Positions 7,358 through 18,419 of a stretch of DNA of 64,000 nucleotides are shown here, piece after piece. Position 1 is the stretch's first letter; every line of letters starts with the position of its first letter. The position numbers and the translations under genes were made by a program. Source of the stretch: Unio delphinus (taxonomy: Eukaryota; Mollusca; Bivalvia; Unionida; Unionidae); assembly GCA_029339505.1 (NCBI GenBank), contig JAQISU010000231.1, positions 1,266,001 to 1,330,000 of the forward strand, in the 5' to 3' direction. The notes under the pieces were generated by a model that worked only from the letters and a program-made list of their open reading frames with translations, was not told the DNA's origin and did not search any database.

Positions 7358-8287
7358 ATGCAGTCCAGATGGCCATAACAGGAACACCATTTAGTCACTT
7401 GTTTTGCCAAATACTTGGAGAATACAATGAGAGACATGATTAAAAAAGCTTGTTATGGTTGTCAAATCGATCATCCGAGTCAATTTCAACACGATAAATG
7501 TACGATGATGAGCCAAGAAGAAAAATTGGTCGATTATCTGTACGATGCTTGGAGTATCATCTCAGAAGATGCCGTAATAATACAGTGATATAAAGACTTA
7601 CGTGATCATTCGTCTCCTCCATTGTTTGCTCGAGAGATTGATCGCATCGAACATCTCTTGGCACAGATTAAGGAGACGAAGCAAGCAAACAGTTACTTGA
7701 CAGACCTTTTCAAGCAAAAAGTCTCGATCGATGATGACTTATCATCACCTGTGAAGAAAGAAAAAAAACAAGGCCACAAAAAATGGATACCTGGGAACTG
7801 TATTATCGTGTGTGCTAAAGATGATCTACTTCATCGCAAACCTCAAGAGAATCAAACTTATATCATCAACACAGATGACAGTCATCTTCCATGAACTCAC
7901 TATGTCGCTGTCTACATTCCTCAAGAGGGTTGTGTGGAGTATGGATTACTTCCTTTGGAAGACGATATCATTGACTTTATGAAAAGAAATGCCCAGACGA
8001 TACGATTCAATAATGTGAAATTACAAGGCACAGATTCTGTGGTGTGTGGACAATATTGTGTATCTAATTTGCATCATCGCAGTCTTGGGTATTCTTTTGA
8101 ACATTTAGTGACTTATTTTGATTCTCGCTCGTCTCGAAACGATGACAAAGTAGATTGATGGTTTTGTGACCATTATGGTTATCTGTTGTCTTTAGCTAGG
8201 AAACGTAGTTATCATCAATGGCCCAATGACTTCCAACAGTGGAAATCTCAATTGAATTCACAACATTGTCAACCATGTCAAACATAA
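7358..8287 (+). pseudogene. Adenain-like cysteine protease with Cys-rich N-terminal domain, broken
   Basis: The 310-codon frame from ATG 7358 keeps one reading frame to TAA 8285-8287 but has stops at 7376 (TAA), 7586 (TGA), 7892 (TGA) and 8156 (TGA). The N-terminal part holds HLVTCFAKYLENTM and KKACYGCQIDHPSQFQHDKC, a conserved CYGC...HPSQ...HDxC arrangement that could bind metal. A Lys-rich linker follows. The C-terminal part is the C5-type protease: the catalytic His region (TYIINTDDSHLP, stop, THYVAVYIP), the acidic residue region VEYGLLPLEDD, and the catalytic Cys in QGTDSVVCGQYCVSNLHHRS. Adenain-type proteases mature capsid and core precursors. No frameshift is needed to read it. The two parts might be separate genes; the single frame favours one. 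Confidence 0.82.
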
Positions 8288-8520
8288 TGTATTGGTGTTA
8301 TTGAAGAAACAAATGTTTGTTAGTTTAAAAAAAAGTTAATAAATAGGTTTGTGAATGAAAAAATGTTTGTTTGTTGAAAAAAATTGTTTGTTATTTGAAT
8401 AAAAAATTTTGTTTTTTGAAACTAATGCATCTGTCGTTTGTTCTACTTTTTTCTAATATAGAAGCTCTTTGACTTCTTTCTATCCCTCACATCAAACTAT
8501 CCAAACGTTTCCAACAATAA
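8288..8520. other. AT-rich tail after the protease gene
   Basis: T/G-rich sequence with repeated TGTTTGTTTG and ATAAA motifs and several AATAAA-like signals (for example near 8400). It could hold polyadenylation signals or the element's right end, but I cannot identify a terminal inverted repeat. Confidence 0.4.
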
Positions 8521-9281
8521 ACCGTTTGGTTTCGGCTGCTTCCACGTGTGTGGATAGTAAATTGTATGTTTTGTTTTGGCTGCTTCCCGTGTGTGAGTGG
8601 ATGGTAGATGGTGTGATTTTGGTTAGTAGATTAATGTTTTTTTTTGGCTGCTTACCGGTACGTAGATAGTAAATTGTATGTTTTGTTTTGGCTCCATCCC
8701 CGTGTGTGTGGATGGTAGATTGTGTGATATTGGATAGTATATTACGTGGCTTGTTTTGGCTGCTTACCCTTGTGTGGACAATAGAATGTGTCATATAGGA
8801 TAGTAGATGATGTGAGTTGTTTTGGCTGCTTCCCGTGTGTGGATGGTAAATGGTGTGATATTGGATAGTAAATGATGTGGTTTGTTTTGGCTACTTAGCC
8901 GTATGTGGATGATAGATGGTGTCATATTGGATAGTAGATTATGTGTTTTTTTGGGCTACTTCCGTCTGTAGATGATAGATGGTGCCATATTGGATAGTAA
9001 AGTATGTGGTTTGTTTTGGCTGCTTACCGGTGCGTAGATAGTAAATTGTATGTTTTGTTTTGGCTGCTTCTCCGTGTGTGTGGATGGTAATTGGTGTGAT
9101 ATTGGATAGTAGATTATGTGGCTTGTTTTGGCTGCTTACCCTTGTGTGGATGATAGAATGTGTCATATAGGATAGTAGCTTATGTGTTTTTATAGGCTAC
9201 TTCCCGTCTATAGATGATAGATGGTGCCATATTGGCTGCTTCCCGTGCGTAGACAGTAAATTGTTTTGTTTTGTTTTGATT
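8521..9281. repeat. Minisatellite, about 65-bp unit, about 12 copies
   Basis: The unit runs roughly 'TTGTTTTGGCTGCTT...', 'GTGTGTGGATGGTA...', 'GATATTGGATAGTA...'. Copies differ by substitutions and by loss of sub-blocks, so the array is old. The minus-strand frames here (KTKHTIYYLRTG-type) are array artefacts. Confidence 0.85.
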
Positions 9282-10690
9282 GTGTATTTTCCCTCTTCCA
9301 CCCTTGAATAGTGTTTAGGTGTGCTCCCAAAGAAATAAAAAGAAGGAACCAATCAGAAAAAGTCAGTTTGAATTGAGGTTTCTTTATGCATATACCTTTT
9401 CTCAAGCTGTTAATACATGGCAGATTACATCCGTATACAATATCACAGTGAGAGGCCTAAATACAAATGTCATTGCCTTTCTTAAATTCGGTTTTATTGC
9501 TTAGCCATCGCTAATCTTTAATTTTTTTAAAACGCATTTCTTTTTTAATAGACGATTTCGGGCTTTCTATTGTTGTAACGGTATTTATGTTGTTTAGTTT
9601 GTTGCTGAAATTATCTATACTCTAGTCTATAGGAAAGCACTTAAGTTTGTACAGTATTTTAATTTCACGCTCATAAAAGGATACCAAATTTGTCTTGAAA
9701 CAGGGTTGAAACTCTAAGTTACGCAGGCGTGAAGAAAAACATCTCTTTGTTACTACAGTTTGGTGTCGTTGTGTTCATTCTAATCATGCTTGCCGTATAT
9801 CTTTTTGTTTTGCAGGTCATATTGTTTTTGATGTAAATATTCACATCAATAGACAGACAACTTGGGGTTTCATCCCTGAGGTTCACTGAACTTGCTTTGT
9901 TAATTCGTACAAATCTCAGATGCACAAGTTTGAAAAGGAAAGAAAAAACAAAAACAAAAAATAAACATGCCACCTAATACTGCACCACTCCTGACTATAC
10001 CCATGTGAGTTTGTACGTCAAAATGTTTAAGTGACATACAAAATAAATTGTCAGTTTCAAAATCCGAACCAGTGCTGTGACCGTTCAGTAGCTGATGTCG
10101 TAAAAAGAAATGGTACGAGTACTGTGACCATTCAGTAGTTGATGTGGTAAGAAGAAATGGTACAATACACATTGGAGGGATTTAAGTTCAAATTTCAGCC
10201 TGCACTGCAATGGGAACTACTTGAGAGCGTATTTATTATTGTGCCATACTACCTTCGTACAAAACATTGCATCACTCATCATAAACAATTTCATTGGCTA
10301 GATTAATTTTCTTACCGCGTTCACTTCGAATCGACTTCAGTAGCTCTTCGCCTAGTTTCGAGATAGGTCGTGTTTCACCGGTAGATTATTTATATATTAA
10401 AACAGAAGTAAAACTAAAGCATGAACAATCGTGTCCTGGGCGATCCCACAGAAATTATGTCAATTTGATAGTCAAATACATCACAGCGTATTTGGATTAA
10501 CTATTTTGTGAGAATGTTTTAGTCATATTTGTGTCAACAGTTCACTCTGGAGATATTTTAAAATGGTAGACCTTTCCTTTGGATTTGATTTTCTAAGTGG
10601 GATGTGTGTTTCCTTGAATTTTTCTAAGGGAAAATATACCAATGAAACAAGCTCAAGTGTCATGATTCATTTTAAAAGTAGGTATAACGT

Positions 10691-10691
<1 letters not shown>
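9282..10691. other. No gene seen; small tandem duplication at 10071-10163
   Basis: AT-rich sequence with only short, biased frames. Within it a unit of about 48 bp ('CTGTGACCGTTCAGTAGCTG...AAGAAATGGTAC') is present twice in tandem at 10071-10163. Nothing else recognised. Confidence 0.6.

Positions 10692-10743
<52 letters not shown>
10692..10743. repeat. (CT)n microsatellite
   Basis: About 25 uninterrupted CT units. Confidence 0.98.
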
Positions 10744-10745
<2 letters not shown>

Positions 10746-11050
10746 CGTAATACGTTTGATTGAAATCCTAATGGCAGATGTTCCCGTTTGAAGAAGTTTC
10801 TCCAAAATTTTAATCAGTAGGCACCATAATTTTCGTTTGTCATGTAATTTGTTTTTTAAAACACTAATCTACACCCTTACAAATAGTAGATCAGTAAATC
10901 GTTGGATGAAATAAAATCTTGAGTTGACTTGTACAATTCAGGTATCGGAGCTTTAATATTCTTATTCTTGGCACTGCAATGTGTCATGGAAATTTTTTTA
11001 AGCATAAGATCTACCATTTTTCAGAAAGGAAACAAATAAAAGACTATTTT
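10744..11050. other. No gene seen
   Basis: AT-rich unique sequence without extended frames or recognisable repeats. Confidence 0.5.
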
Positions 11051-11232
11051 AAGAATGACGCGAGTGATCTTGCACTGTATAACCCTGCTTATGACTAACT
11101 TTGAAATAAAAAACCCAGAACCAAAACACACGTTCGGAAGAATTGTAACAATGTAACAAAGATTGACGCGAGGGACATTGCACTGTATGACCCAGCCTAT
11201 GGTTAACTTGAATTTCAAATCAAAACACACAG
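11051..11232. repeat. Tandem duplication, about 110-bp period
   Basis: 'GACGCGAGTGATCTTGCACT...' at 11055 recurs as 'GACGCGAGGGACATTGCACT...' at 11164, with similar following sequence ('TATGACTAACTT' versus 'TATGGTTAACTT'). The second copy is partial. Confidence 0.7.
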
Positions 11233-12930
11233 CTTAGACTGTCGATAGAACAAAGCACGTTTGGTGATGCTTTTAGATTTGTTAAAACTTGGCATTCTTG
11301 CTTGTAGCGTGTGCTGAGAAACACAGGACATCCCTTATTGAAAAAACTAAAAAAAGGTTTTATGTGTATGTGTGTTCCCCCGATATGTAGTTTGGTATGT
11401 TTTTTATGAATTTCCATTTAATTTAAACTAACCTTAATTTTTTCCCATCGGGATTATATAATAATAGGAAGATATTTTTATCCTTAGTGTTTCTCTATGA
11501 CATTCCACCCGAACTCAAAGGTCCATCATGGATGTCTGTCTCAGTTTCTCAAAGTTAACCCTGGCTAGGGGTTTCCTACATCCTGTGTATGCTATTTGTG
11601 TTGTGCTATACGTGTGTTGCTATATGTATTCATATGAATACTGTATATTTTGTAAGGATAGCCATTCTTGTCAAATTTTTCCAGTTTTTCTAACCATATA
11701 AATACCTCTAAACGGTATTTATCTTAGTATATATGTTTTAGTTTCATTTAATTAATATGTTTTAATAATTTTGAATTTGGTACAAATCATGGTGTCTTAA
11801 TTTTAAATTATATTGGTTGATACCAATCTATTGTTTTTACTGTTTGCTATATTATGTTCCATGTTTTGTAATTTCCTTATTTATATACTAGATCACTTTG
11901 ATCGAAATGGGATTCGTACAATTTCTTTATTATTGTTTGCACTTCACCCCTCTCGATACTATTTTGTGATCTTTATTTATTTATAATTAAATCCTTATTT
12001 TATTCCAAAAGATTATTTTATATTTCCCTTTAAACGGGCTTTCTGTGTAGATTTTCGCAAATCTCCACAGAGTAAAAATCATTTCTCACCAGTGATTTTG
12101 TATGATAGCATGCTTATTTTCAAGAAAAAGAAAAAACGAGAAAAGGAAACAGATCTTAACTATAGAGCCTATCTAATCCGTGGGTTGTTTTGTAATGTGT
12201 ATGTCTCTAGGTGAGCTTTATTCCAAACTCTTTCACGGGCCTGTCCACTTCGCGTAGCGCCATGTGATATAGCCCCGTGCTCTCATTGCTCGTACTTTTC
12301 TCCTCCTGAGTTCCCTGAACCCTCCTTATCTAAAATTTTCCCCATAGTTTTTAATTGGACCGCATGCTATCATATACTTAATAATAAAGGCTGATATTTC
12401 TTCTAAAATTGTCTTTGTAAATTTTCCATCTAGATATAAGAGTTGTATGTTGTCATATAATTGTTTTTTTAAAATATTAGTGACAATTTTGTTTCTATCA
12501 ATTTGAGTTATAAGACATTCCGTTATAATGTTTTTTTGTAAAAGAGAAATTTTTGCATAGTGGACATTTTGGCGACTGGTGCCCCCCCCCAAAAAAAAAG
12601 GACATCCCTTAAAGTTGAGATATGTTAAGAAGTCAGTCGACAATAAATATCACACTACCTTTTTATTAAATTGATGAATGAATGAAAACAATTAACATAT
12701 TTCACATATAATGCATGGTATTCTTAATTATCCTTGTTTTGTTTTCCTTTCCTTATGTGTGTATAGGAGATTGTGTGATTTTATTTTCCTTCCCTTCTGT
12801 TTTCATAAGAGATTGTGTGATTTGTTTTCAGTGCCACTCAAATACCTCGAAAAAATATTGGCTTTCTTTGCCTCTATTTCCCTTTTCGCTCGATAGTCCC
12901 AAATACAAAACATATTCCCCATGTTAAACT
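11233..12930. other. No gene seen
   Basis: AT-rich sequence. A C10A9 run lies near 12582-12599. An 11-base motif GGACATCCCTT occurs at about 11326 and 12600. The frames at 12326-12643 (-) and 12711-12927 (+) are Phe/Leu/Ile-rich and show no domain. Confidence 0.5.
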
Positions 12931-13115
12931 CCGCTTGAGGCTAGATAGGTCCACTATGTTAAATTTCCCTTGAGGCTATATAGGCCCACTATGTTTGAGG
13001 CTATATAGGCCCAAGCTGTTTTTGACTGGATTTACCATTGAGGCTATAAAGCTTGAGGCTATACAGGCCCAAGCTGTTTTGACTGGATTTCAAATAGAGA
13101 CTATATCGCCCCACA
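12931..13115. repeat. Degenerate tandem repeat ('GAGGCTATATAGGCCCA')
   Basis: About five imperfect copies of a core GAGGCTATATAGGCCCA, with longer units adding 'AGCTGTTTTTGACTGGATTT'. It lies directly before an LTR fragment and may be part of that LTR's variable region. Confidence 0.65.
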
Positions 13116-13130
13116 TTACTACTGATATCG

Positions 13131-13386
13131 CCTTCCATTTTGGATACTTCGATGGGATTCGAACTTGGAATTATTTGGGCATTTTATTACCAGGACTTTT
13201 GCAATTTCTCCAGTGGATAATATTTTGAATTATTTTTGGATTAATTTTGGAATTGATTCTTAAAACCGTAAGATTATTTTTCTTTTCTGGAAAATATTTG
13301 TGCTCAATAAATTGTTTAATTAGTTTTTACTAGCTTGTTATTTTCACTCTTTCTATGTTAGTTTATTCGAGCCTAAGCACGTAACA
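13131..13386 (+). mobile_element. LTR fragment (solo/partial) of the 55-57 kb LTR element family
   Basis: The sequence matches the reverse complement of about 55,525-55,780 throughout, including 'CGAACTTGGAATTATT', 'TATTACCAGGACTTTTGCAA', 'CTTAAAACCGTAAG', a polyadenylation signal in TGTGCTCAATAAA, and the terminal 'TCGAGCCTAAGCACGTAACA'. It ends exactly at the LTR border (ACA at 13386). The 5' LTR start was not recognised upstream, so it is a truncated or highly diverged solo LTR. No internal region follows. Confidence 0.82.
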
Positions 13387-14088
13387 GTGGCCAAATGAGA
13401 GACTGCTGTACCATCACTTCTTGTATCCACGCCCGTGCACCCCAATTAATCATCTTCTTAGTTTCCGTCATGTACAAACTCTGTCGAACGGATTCATTGC
13501 GCACAGATGCTAACGCACATATATAGGGTAAGTGACATCAAATACCACTCTTCGGATTGGAAGACAGATTCCGTACTTTGATTGAGTTTTGCAGCGCGTG
13601 TTAGGATTGGTGAAACAACTCAGTCCTTTTCGATCAGCTCTTCGACAATAAATAACCGCAGTTCACTTCATTCCCATCACCTGTCCTCTTCACAACATAT
13701 CGTCAATGATGATCTGCACAAACTTACCCATGAATGTAAATTCAACATGGACAATTATCATGATCACGAATACGAGCGTTTCGAAAAAAAGAATTTATGT
13801 AGAGAGACAAGACTGTTTGAAGCGAGTCCTTGTCTACGGACCAGTTGTCAAAAGAAGTTTGAGAATGAGAAGAAGACCTGTGCAATGCTCTCCGTGTTAA
13901 CGGATATATGGGCGTTTTATGTATAAAGAAATGGTCTTTCATTCGGCTAGTGGGGTTTTAACGTTTAAATAAACTGGATGTCGGCCTACTTTCTCTGCAT
14001 TGGATATTACAAGTCAACATTGATGTCTTTCTGCTGTCTGGACAGTTGATGTTTAGAAAGAAAATAAAACCAGTCTAGTTGTCATTCT
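13387..14088. other. No gene recognised; one unidentified 114-codon frame
   Basis: A plus-strand frame at 13582-13926 starts from TTG and reads Ser/His-rich then mixed residues. It has no recognisable domain and no splice or promoter support, and is most likely chance. The remaining sequence is unremarkable. Confidence 0.4.
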
Positions 14089-14090
14089 GC

Positions 14091-14135
<45 letters not shown>

Positions 14136-14181
14136 GATTTTGTGTAGCGCCTAATCTTTAGAAGCAATAAGGGCTATACAG
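14089..14181 (-). mobile_element. Extreme 3' end of the CR1/L2-type LINE with (AAT)n tail
   Basis: An (AAT)n run (14091-14132) is followed by GAGGATTTTGTGTAGCGCCTAATCTTTAGAAGC, the reverse complement of the LINE 3' end also seen at 18,240-18,320 and 26,230-26,322. Only about 50 bases of LINE remain, a severely 5'-truncated insertion. Confidence 0.75.
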
Positions 14182-14427
14182 ATGTTAACATAAACTTCAA
14201 TGTGAAGCGACACCTGTAACTGATGAAACTCGATCATTTTCTTTCTAAGGATATTCTTAGAAGGCAATAATTACACTGCATTTTGTCTATTGTTTCTGAT
14301 TATTAGATTTGCAAGATACAAACAAGTCCACAAAGAACTTGATAGGAATTATACATTTAGAATAGACGAATACATGACAATAATTATACATATTTTAAAG
14401 ATCAATGCATGTCCTTTACAAATTTCA
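14182..14427. other. No gene seen
   Basis: Unique AT-rich sequence leading into a minisatellite. Confidence 0.4.
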
Positions 14428-14612
14428 AAGATGAATACACCGCAGAAAGTATGTTTCAATATGAATACATGACAAAAAGTATGTTCCAATATGAATACAT
14501 GACAAAAAGTATGTTCCAATATGAATACATGGCAAAAAGTATGTTCCAATATGAATACACCGCAAAATGTATGTTCCAATATGAATACATGGCAAAAATT
14601 ATAAAGGTTTAA
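14428..14612. repeat. 30-bp minisatellite, about 6 copies
   Basis: The unit is ATGAATACATGACAAAAAGT plus ATGTTCCAAT. Because 30 is a multiple of three, both strands stay open (EYMTKSMFQY and its reverse frame), so the ORFs here are artefacts. Confidence 0.9.
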
Positions 14613-14840
14613 TATATAAATACATGGCTAAATGTATACATATTTAATCGATCAATGCATGTAGCCTGTATAGCGAAAGCTGTTGAAACAAATGCCCATA
14701 AGTTATTCAAAATCATCATCTAGGAAATACTATCTGATCCAAATGCCCTACATTCCTTGAGCTGAAACATATAATGCTCATTTCATCTGAGAGGACAAAG
14801 TTTGTTTGGAAATATGCACAAACTGTAAGAACAAAAAGAG

Positions 14841-15397
14841 TGCTATATAAATATAAAAGAAGCTGAAGACTTCATTTAATTAGCAGTTCAAAGTAGACTT
14901 GACTGTCATAATAGCCGAGAACTGAAATAAAGGAAGCTGAAGACTTGATCTAATTAGCAGTTCAAAGTAGACATGACTATCATAATACCCGAGAACTGAT
15001 ATAAAAGAAGCTGAAAACTTCATTTAGTTAGCAGTTCAAAGTAGACCTGACTATCATAATAGCCACGAACTGATATAAAAAAGGCTGAAGACTTCATTTA
15101 GTTAGCAGTTCAAAGTAGACTTGACTATCATAATAGCCGAGAACTGATATAAAAGAAGCTGAAGACTTCATTTAATTAGAAGTTCAAAGTAGACTTAACT
15201 ATCATAATAGCTGAGAACTGATATAAAAGAAGCTGAAGACTTCATTTAATTAGAAGTTCAAAGTAGACTTGACTATCATAATAGCTGAGAACTGATATAA
15301 AAGAAGCTGAAGACTTCATTTAGTTAGCAGTTCAAAGTAGACTTGACTATCATAATAGCTGAGAACTGATATAAAAGAAGCTGAAGACTTCATTTTG
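14841..15397. repeat. 74-bp minisatellite, about 7.5 copies
   Basis: The unit includes GATATAAAAGAAGCTGAAGA, CTTCATTTAGTTAGCAGTTC, AAAGTAGACTTGACTATCAT and AATAGCTGAGAACT. Copies are highly similar, with C/T and A/G variants shared between neighbours. Confidence 0.93.
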
Positions 15398-16865
15398 TAT
15401 CGGCGTCTATAATTTAAACATGTTTTGTTTTTAAAACTTATGTGATCCATTTAAAGACAGTAACCACCTGTTATGAAGATTGGAACGTTTAGATGTATTA
15501 CCCAAGCAAGTCACTACTCTTCGTGTCTGGGAGATATATCTTTGAGTTCCACAGTATTTAAATGGTAGTAGGTAAAAATCGAAAGTTGTGAATCGTGTTA
15601 TTTGTTTCGTTGATTTGCATAATACCTTATATTTTTTAGCTGTGAATTGAAAGAAAATAAACATAATTTGTTTCGTACATTGTGTGCATAAGATTGGATT
15701 TGAGTAAACAAGTCACATACTTCCTACAATCTGCAAATTGCTTTGGCATTTAGGCCACGTTTGAATTAAGCTTGTCACAAAACAAAGTGAATGAAAATGC
15801 CCAGTTTATGTTAATATGAGTTCTCATCGATTCTTTTGAATACTGCAAGGAATTTTAAAATGTGGTAAATGAGGTTAATCCAGGCGAACTATATCATTAA
15901 TTTTCATCGGCATCGCATGTGATTAGACTGAACTAACGGTCGACCTTTCACGCAAAAGTAGTATTTGTTTATCTCTCGTTTAAAAGAGTCTGATGGAAAA
16001 CGATTGATTTGAGTCAATCGATCTCAAAAGAAGACAGATGTATTGAACAGTAACGGAGACAACTCAATCAAGCGACTGCCAGAATGATCCAGGGGAAAAT
16101 TTATACAATATAGTGACAAGCTCATCATTCTCTTGTCCAGCTTCGTCTCCATATACATTGTAATTATTCGAGGATAAAATCCAGGCACGAAAACAGAGCA
16201 TCATGACCAAAATTAAATTTTAATGAAGAAAAAAAAAACCTGAAGTGTCATTTGGAAAAATGGCTTAGAACACAAAAGGCAACTACATATTTCTTTGCGA
16301 TTGGTCCATGTAAAGTAAATTGAAAGTCATTGTGAGCTCTGAAGATTGGTGATCAGAGTTGTGTCTAAAAAATCCTAGTTTTAACGAGGCACGCGTACAA
16401 TACTTGATTCTCTTGAATAAAAACGAATTGAAAAAAACAAATGAATCGATGATAGTTGATAGCATTATCCAACATTCTGAAAGAGTCTCAGAACTTATAA
16501 CCCTCGTTGTTTAGGTTTAGAGACATTAAATCGAATATCTGCCCACCCTTTTACAAATTACCATTATAGTCGTGTACTTTGTTTTGGGTGGTAATTTTGG
16601 TATCTTGATTGCATGATTAATGCGGAAATGAAATGGTTTACTATGTTCCTATTGGCTTTGTGGGGAAGTCTTTGAAAAGTCCTCCAGCTGATACTAATTT
16701 AGGTAGATAATACCTGCCAATAATTAATATGCACCAAAACTGAACTACAACGAAGGAAAGATTATACTTAAAATCTCCACTTGTTAGAGCCCGACTGTTG
16801 TGGAGATAAATGTCAATTATGCTCCGTTTCAGGGCACACTTAATTATTGACTCTTTTTAATTCTT
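15398..16865. other. No gene seen
   Basis: AT-rich sequence. The minus-strand frames at 15431-15664 and 16283-16465 have no recognisable domain. No repeats beyond short A runs (16,229) were noticed. Confidence 0.5.
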
Positions 16866-16950
16866 GTAGAGTCGCGGTAGCACAATAAGAAAATTGTCGG
16901 ACTCGTAATCCAAACGTCTGCTGCTCGATACCCAGTCTAAACCGATTTTG
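16866..16950 (+). mobile_element. tRNA-like head of a SINE (degenerate)
   Basis: 'GAGTCGCGGTAGCACAAT...' resembles a pol III A box (TRGCNNAGYNGG), followed by GGACTCGTAATCCAAACG as an anticodon-arm-like stretch and GCTCGATACCCAG as a degenerate B box. The order and spacing are those of a tRNA-derived SINE or tRNA pseudogene. No acceptor stem pairs well, so it is not a functional tRNA. Confidence 0.45.
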
Positions 16951-17439
16951 GTCAACAGCATTGGTGTAACCCTGAGATAGACGGGTATAATTATAATTAA
17001 TAATATAACGAAAACACCGTTTGGAACTGGGAAACCCGGTTATTTTGTTATACATTGGTTCGAATTAATCCGAGGTTAATAACTCTGTGAGTCAACCGAT
17101 TTCAGACGAAATCTGAAACACAAGATTTGATGACGTCACCATAGTAAATATAAGTCGCCAACACCACACTTTAGCTAGATTGATTTCAGCCACTATTTGG
17201 CGTCTTTGGCTTGAATTAAGGGGTGCTAGCGTTTAATTCTAAATTGAATATGTGAACGTCGTTTAAACATAACACTTGTATTAATCAATAGAACGGTTTA
17301 ATTCAGATAGCTTTTCTTAAATAAATCATTATATTCCTTCAAAACGTTAGTACTGGCAGAATGATGGAATATATAATAAGCGACGGCATTATGGCGAATA
17401 ACAGTCCTTTCAAGTGTAGTGGATGCAGAAAGAGATCGT
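16951..17439. other. No gene seen
   Basis: Unique AT-rich sequence; part could be SINE body, but I could not match it to another copy in the window. Confidence 0.4.
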
Positions 17440-17699
17440 GTGTGTCATGGATACAATAAAACTGTTACTGAACATTAATAGAGTTAAGTAGTAATTAACA
17501 CGTATAGATAGACAACGTGCAGAAAGGTAGCATAATTGTTTTGTAATGAGCCAGTTCAGATAACAAAAGATGTTGTTTGAAACTAATTGAGCTGGATAGT
17601 AATTAACAAGTATAAATAACAAATAAGTATTGACGCATCTGAACAGAATCGAGTAGTGCTGAACAAGTATAGATATCAAAAGCAAGTTGCTGTGACTAA
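17440..17699. repeat. Degenerate relatives of the 55-bp satellite
   Basis: Repeated motifs such as 'GTAGTAATTAACA(A/C)GTATAGATA' occur at about 60-bp spacing and grade into the better-ordered array that follows. Confidence 0.5.
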
Positions 17700-18150
17700 T
17701 AGAAATGGGTAGCTATGGATAAGATTAGTTATCCAAAAGATGATTCTGCATACAAATATAATAGGGTAGCGATCAACAAAGGAATACAAAATACATTTTC
17801 CTGCATACTAATATAGTAGCGTAGCAATCAACAAGGGAATAAAAAATACATGTTCCTGTATACTAATATAGTAGGGTTTTAATCAACAAGGGAATATAAA
17901 ATACATGTTCCTGCATACTAATATAGTAGGGTTGTAATCAACAAGGAAATACAAATACATCTTCTTGCATACTAATAAAGTTTGGTAGCAATCAACAATG
18001 GAATACAAAATACAGTTTCTTTGCATACTAATATAGCAGGGTAGTAATCAACAAGGAAATACAAAATACTTGTTCATGCATACAAAAATATAGTAGGGTA
18101 GTAATCAACAAGGGAATACACAATACAGTTTCTTGCATACAAATATATAG
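17700..18150. repeat. 55-bp satellite array, left part
   Basis: The unit contains GCATACTAATATAGTAGGGT, AGTAATCAACAAGGGAATAC and AAAATACATTTTCCT, repeated about eight times. The same array resumes at about 21,945 beyond an inserted element, so the two parts were once continuous. Confidence 0.92.
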
Positions 18151-18231
18151 TTAAACCTGTCTTGAAAGACCGCTTCTATGTCAGACCAACTGTCTTGAGA
18201 GACCATGTTATTAATGCACACATATATTGCT

Positions 18232-18269
<38 letters not shown>

Positions 18270-18419
18270 GAGGAATTTGTATAGCGCCTAATCTTTCGAA
18301 GCTCTAAGCGCTTTACACCATCAGTAATGATACGACTACATTACAGAACAACAAATGACAAACACAATGAAATTAGAAAACATAAAAACATGCTGAAAAC
18401 ATATAAGATACAAAACATG

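Larger units (their letters stand above)
1..8465 (+). mobile_element. Decayed Polinton/Maverick element, virion-gene portion
   Basis: At least ten collinear + strand reading frames match the protein set of Polintons: chromodomain integrase, major capsid, penton-like minor capsid, adenain-like protease and several small basic proteins. The stretch uses CGT/CGA/ACG codons far more than the AT-rich DNA after 8,290, so it stands out as foreign. Polintons are integrated virus-like DNA transposons that also carry a protein-primed family B polymerase and a packaging ATPase; neither is visible, and both may lie before base 1. No terminal inverted repeat was recognised; the right end is placed loosely in the AT-rich tail after the protease. 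Nonsense codons and frameshifts in most genes show that the copy is inactive. Identification is confident; exact boundaries are not. Confidence 0.9.

Noticed and set aside
274..8287. Alternative genetic code or stop-codon readthrough explaining TAG/TGA codons in the Polinton
   Set aside because: Frameshifts accompany the stops in the integrase and penton-like genes, and TAG, TGA and TAA all occur; ordinary decay is simpler.
13582..13926. 114-codon frame as a host gene
   Set aside because: Non-ATG start, no recognised domain, and composition like neighbouring non-coding DNA.
14349..14612. EYMTKSMFQY and HTFCHVFILE repeat proteins
   Set aside because: Opposite-strand readings of the same 30-bp minisatellite.
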